In this document: one piece after another, positions 50,481 through 52,128 of the stretch
How positions within the stretch are numbered: position 1 is the first letter of the stretch
How the letters are laid out: each line of letters starts with the position of its first letter
Assembly: GCA_903772945.1 (NCBI GenBank)
Contig: CAICTM010000700.1
Coordinates: 1 to 52,128, forward strand
DNA from: Seminavis robusta
Taxonomy: Eukaryota; Bacillariophyta; Bacillariophyceae; Naviculales; Naviculaceae
DNA length: 52,128 bases
Direction: 5' to 3'
Notes under the pieces: model-generated
What the model saw: the letters and a program-made list of their open reading frames with translations, nothing else
Databases searched by the model: none
What the model was told of the DNA's origin: nothing
Translations under genes and position numbers: made by a program

Positions 50481-50760
50481 CCGCGGGAGACTATAAAATG
50501 TGATAGAGTAGGTGTAGTAGTAATCCTACTCTCTCACGATCCTAAAACGGAAGCGTGGAAGTTGTCTAGTCCTGGATCTAGTAGCGTGGAAGTACTCCAC
50601 GCTGGCTAAATATCAAACGATGTTTCATCATCAAAATAGTATGACTAGCGCGGACATTGAAAACCCTGTCTCATATGACATTCACGGAGGGACTCAGTCA
50701 TGAGTCGAACTCAACCTATCTGGATCGAGTCGCGATTAAGTAGAGCCGTGTATTGCATTA
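50481..50760 (-). repeat. LTR, copy at the 5' end of the element
   Basis: Matches the repeat at 46326-46612 from CCGCGGGAGACTATAAA to GAGCCGTGTATTGCATT, with many small differences. Confidence 0.78.
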
Positions 50761-51828
50761 GTATTAGGTCTCCAACAACAGCTGGAAGACCCCTTCCATT
50801 CCATGCTCGTCATCATCTTTCAAAGCGATAAGAAGGCTAGAAGGGACCAGAAGCATTGGACTCATTAGAGTGGAGAATAGTAGATTGGTGGAATCCTTCA
50901 GTCCTTTTTTTGCATGCATTCATAGGCTGGAGTGTGGTGTGATGTTTCAGATGGTCGTCGCCATGAAACCCCTAGGCATAGGTTGCTTGAGGTTCCTTTC
51001 CCAGCCATCTGACCCAGATTCTGTCCAGGCTCCGTGTGGTTATACCTCAAGCGAGGGGCTTCTGTAAGCTTGCTCTTCTATTTGGTTTTCCCATGTGTGG
51101 CGGACTCCTGGATGATGCGTTAATGTGCTGCAGTCATGTTGGAGGATCAGATGTGGGATGATTGGATCAGATTCAAAAAAGCTTGTCTGAACCTTGTGGA
51201 CTGAACAAGGTGCTGTCTGGCGCTGCTGTGAACATGAGATGCTGAGCAGAGGAAGCGTCGTCAAGGTCCATTAATAGCTGATGGAATAGAGGAGTGAAAA
51301 TCAACCAAGTGCTGCGGCAACAAGAGGAGCGCAACAGAGAGTATCAGTCAATCGAGTCATACGAAGTGGGAATTTGAGTGTTGGATCCTTCGTTGGATCC
51401 GTGACCGGAACCGGAGCGAGTCCTTCGTTGGATCCTTCGTTGGATTTGAATTCGAAACAACACGAGCGATCAGATCGCTCGTCCGTGTCCGTTGTTCTCG
51501 CGTCGTAAGGTAAACGACCAACTGCAAGCTAGTTTAAAGCAGCCAGTTCAAACGACCCAATGCCAGTCTCTTGTAAGCAGAGACCAACCGATCGACCAGC
51601 AGCACGGATAGCAACCATCACTGACAACACGAGCAATCGATCGCTCGATTTTGGTTGTTTCACGGTATGTGGTCATCTCCGACGAGTTAATGGAAAAGTG
51701 ACACTCGAAGCACGACTCAAGTTAACCATAATAGAGGTGTGAAATGGCTCCCGAAGCGATGACTCAAGACTCTGAACACACAAAGCCGACCTTCCATATG
51801 CAGTCGAGCTCATTTTTCGATGATTTTG
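50761..51828. other. Intergenic, 1.1 kb, short repeats
   Basis: GGATCCTTCGTTGGATCC-type repeats at about 51383-51445, and a hairpin CGAGCGATCAGATCGCTCG at 51463-51481. No gene supported. Confidence 0.5.
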
Positions 51829-51889
51829 TTAACTCGTCGCGACCTCTGCTGTTAACTCGATCGCGACCTCTGCTGTTAACTCGATCGTG
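51828..51889. repeat. Tandem repeat of 23-24 bp
   Basis: Units start at 51828, 51851 and 51875, each opening GTTAACTCG and closing CGACCTCTGCT (last copy partial). Confidence 0.8.
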
Positions 51890-52068
51890 TCCGACGGAGG
51901 CAAGGTGAGGTGATGCAAAGCTTTGCCGGTGATAGAGATAACAGCATTAGCCGTAACATTAGTGGCTACTGCAGCGGTCGAGATAATAGGATCCTCATTG
52001 TAGATTATATCGTCAATAGGATTAAGAAAGGTGACTCCCATAGGGTCCATCGTATATAGGATCCTCAT
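51829..52068 (-). CDS. Possible 79-aa ORF at the window edge (weak)
   Basis: Starts MRILYTMDPMGVTFLNPIDD and ends in doubled IELTAEVA coded by the tandem repeat. Hydrophobic Ala/Val/Thr composition; no family recognised. It may be a fragment of a repeat-element protein. Confidence 0.2.
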   Translation of the reverse strand: MRILYTMDPMGVTFLNPIDDIIYNEDPIISTAAVATNVTANAVISITGKALHHLTLPPSDTIELTAEVAIELTAEVATS

Positions 52069-52128
52069 CGCGATTTTCGATCGACGACAGGAGATGGGAG
52101 ATTGCTTACGACGCGAATCTAGCAGGTG

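Larger units (their letters stand above)
46326..50760 (-). mobile_element. Decayed Ty3/gypsy-like LTR retrotransposon
   Basis: About 4.4 kb between two related direct repeats. Read on the minus strand from the LTR at 50.5-50.76 kb, the order is gag remnant, protease, reverse transcriptase, RNase H remnant and integrase, then the second LTR. Integrase after RNase H is the Ty3/gypsy order. Purines (TTGTCAGGGGGCG, minus strand) stand directly before the 46.6 kb LTR end, as a polypurine tract should. Every domain is interrupted by stops or frameshifts and the two LTRs differ by many substitutions and indels, so the copy is old and cannot move by itself. Confidence 0.82.

Overview
The window is nuclear DNA of a diatom, most likely a raphid pennate (the mix of families resembles Seminavis or Pseudo-nitzschia; species not determined). 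The evidence is short GT-AG introns (67-79 nt), a signal peptide followed by an ALA-FVP-type plastid cleavage motif on one gene, many LRR ectodomain proteins of the stramenopile kind, and gene-poor stretches rich in repeats. No rRNA, tRNA or CRISPR was recognised.

Layout. 1-0.84 kb holds a 108-bp direct repeat around telomere-like TTAGGG units and a CCAAT-box array. 0.84-2.1 kb is a broken LRR gene. 2.4-6.2 kb holds housekeeping-type genes: an ERGIC/Erv41-46 cargo receptor (-), a luciferase-like (DUF5519) small protein (+) and a plastid-targeted DUF4239 membrane protein (-). 6.4-9.1 kb is an 884-aa LRR membrane protein (-). 9.4-13.9 kb is a transposon-like block: a DDE-type transposase with zinc-ribbon and helix-hairpin-helix parts (-), facing an unknown ORF (+). 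15.4-19.2 kb is a 1254-aa LRR protein with an intracellular GRAM/PH-like domain. 20.4-22.9 kb has a secreted metallo-beta-lactamase-fold hydrolase and a CRAL-TRIO protein. 24.0-25.8 kb is a membrane-anchored beta-propeller protein (-). 27.6-29.3 kb is a disordered Ser/Arg/acidic protein. 30.0-31.5 kb is a small LRR membrane protein (+), converging with a four-exon gene at 31.8-34.8 kb (-) that carries two bacterial AapJ-like amino-acid-binding modules outside the membrane.

35.0-37.3 kb is a repeat field: a broken coiled-coil ORF between direct repeats, then a 548-bp tandem duplication with four identical 35-nt hairpins and an expanded TATTTCC microsatellite. 38.2-44.6 kb has a DsbA/FrnE-like oxidoreductase (-), a RING protein with internal repeats (+) and a tandem pair of BTB-BACK genes, the second frameshifted. 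44.7-46.0 kb is an Old Yellow Enzyme gene split by a 258-bp MITE with a 3-bp target duplication. 46.3-50.8 kb is a decayed Ty3/gypsy LTR retrotransposon (-). The last 1.3 kb is repeat-rich and has no clear gene.

Theme. Five intact genes (6.5, 15.4, 24.0, 30.0 and 31.8 kb) plus one relic share one plan: long disordered cytosolic N-terminus, one transmembrane helix, and a C-terminal binding ectodomain (LRR, beta-propeller or amino-acid-binding fold), without a kinase. They look like surface sensors or adhesion proteins. The tandem amino-acid-binding protein is the most unusual item in the window. All functional statements are homology by eye; no search was run.
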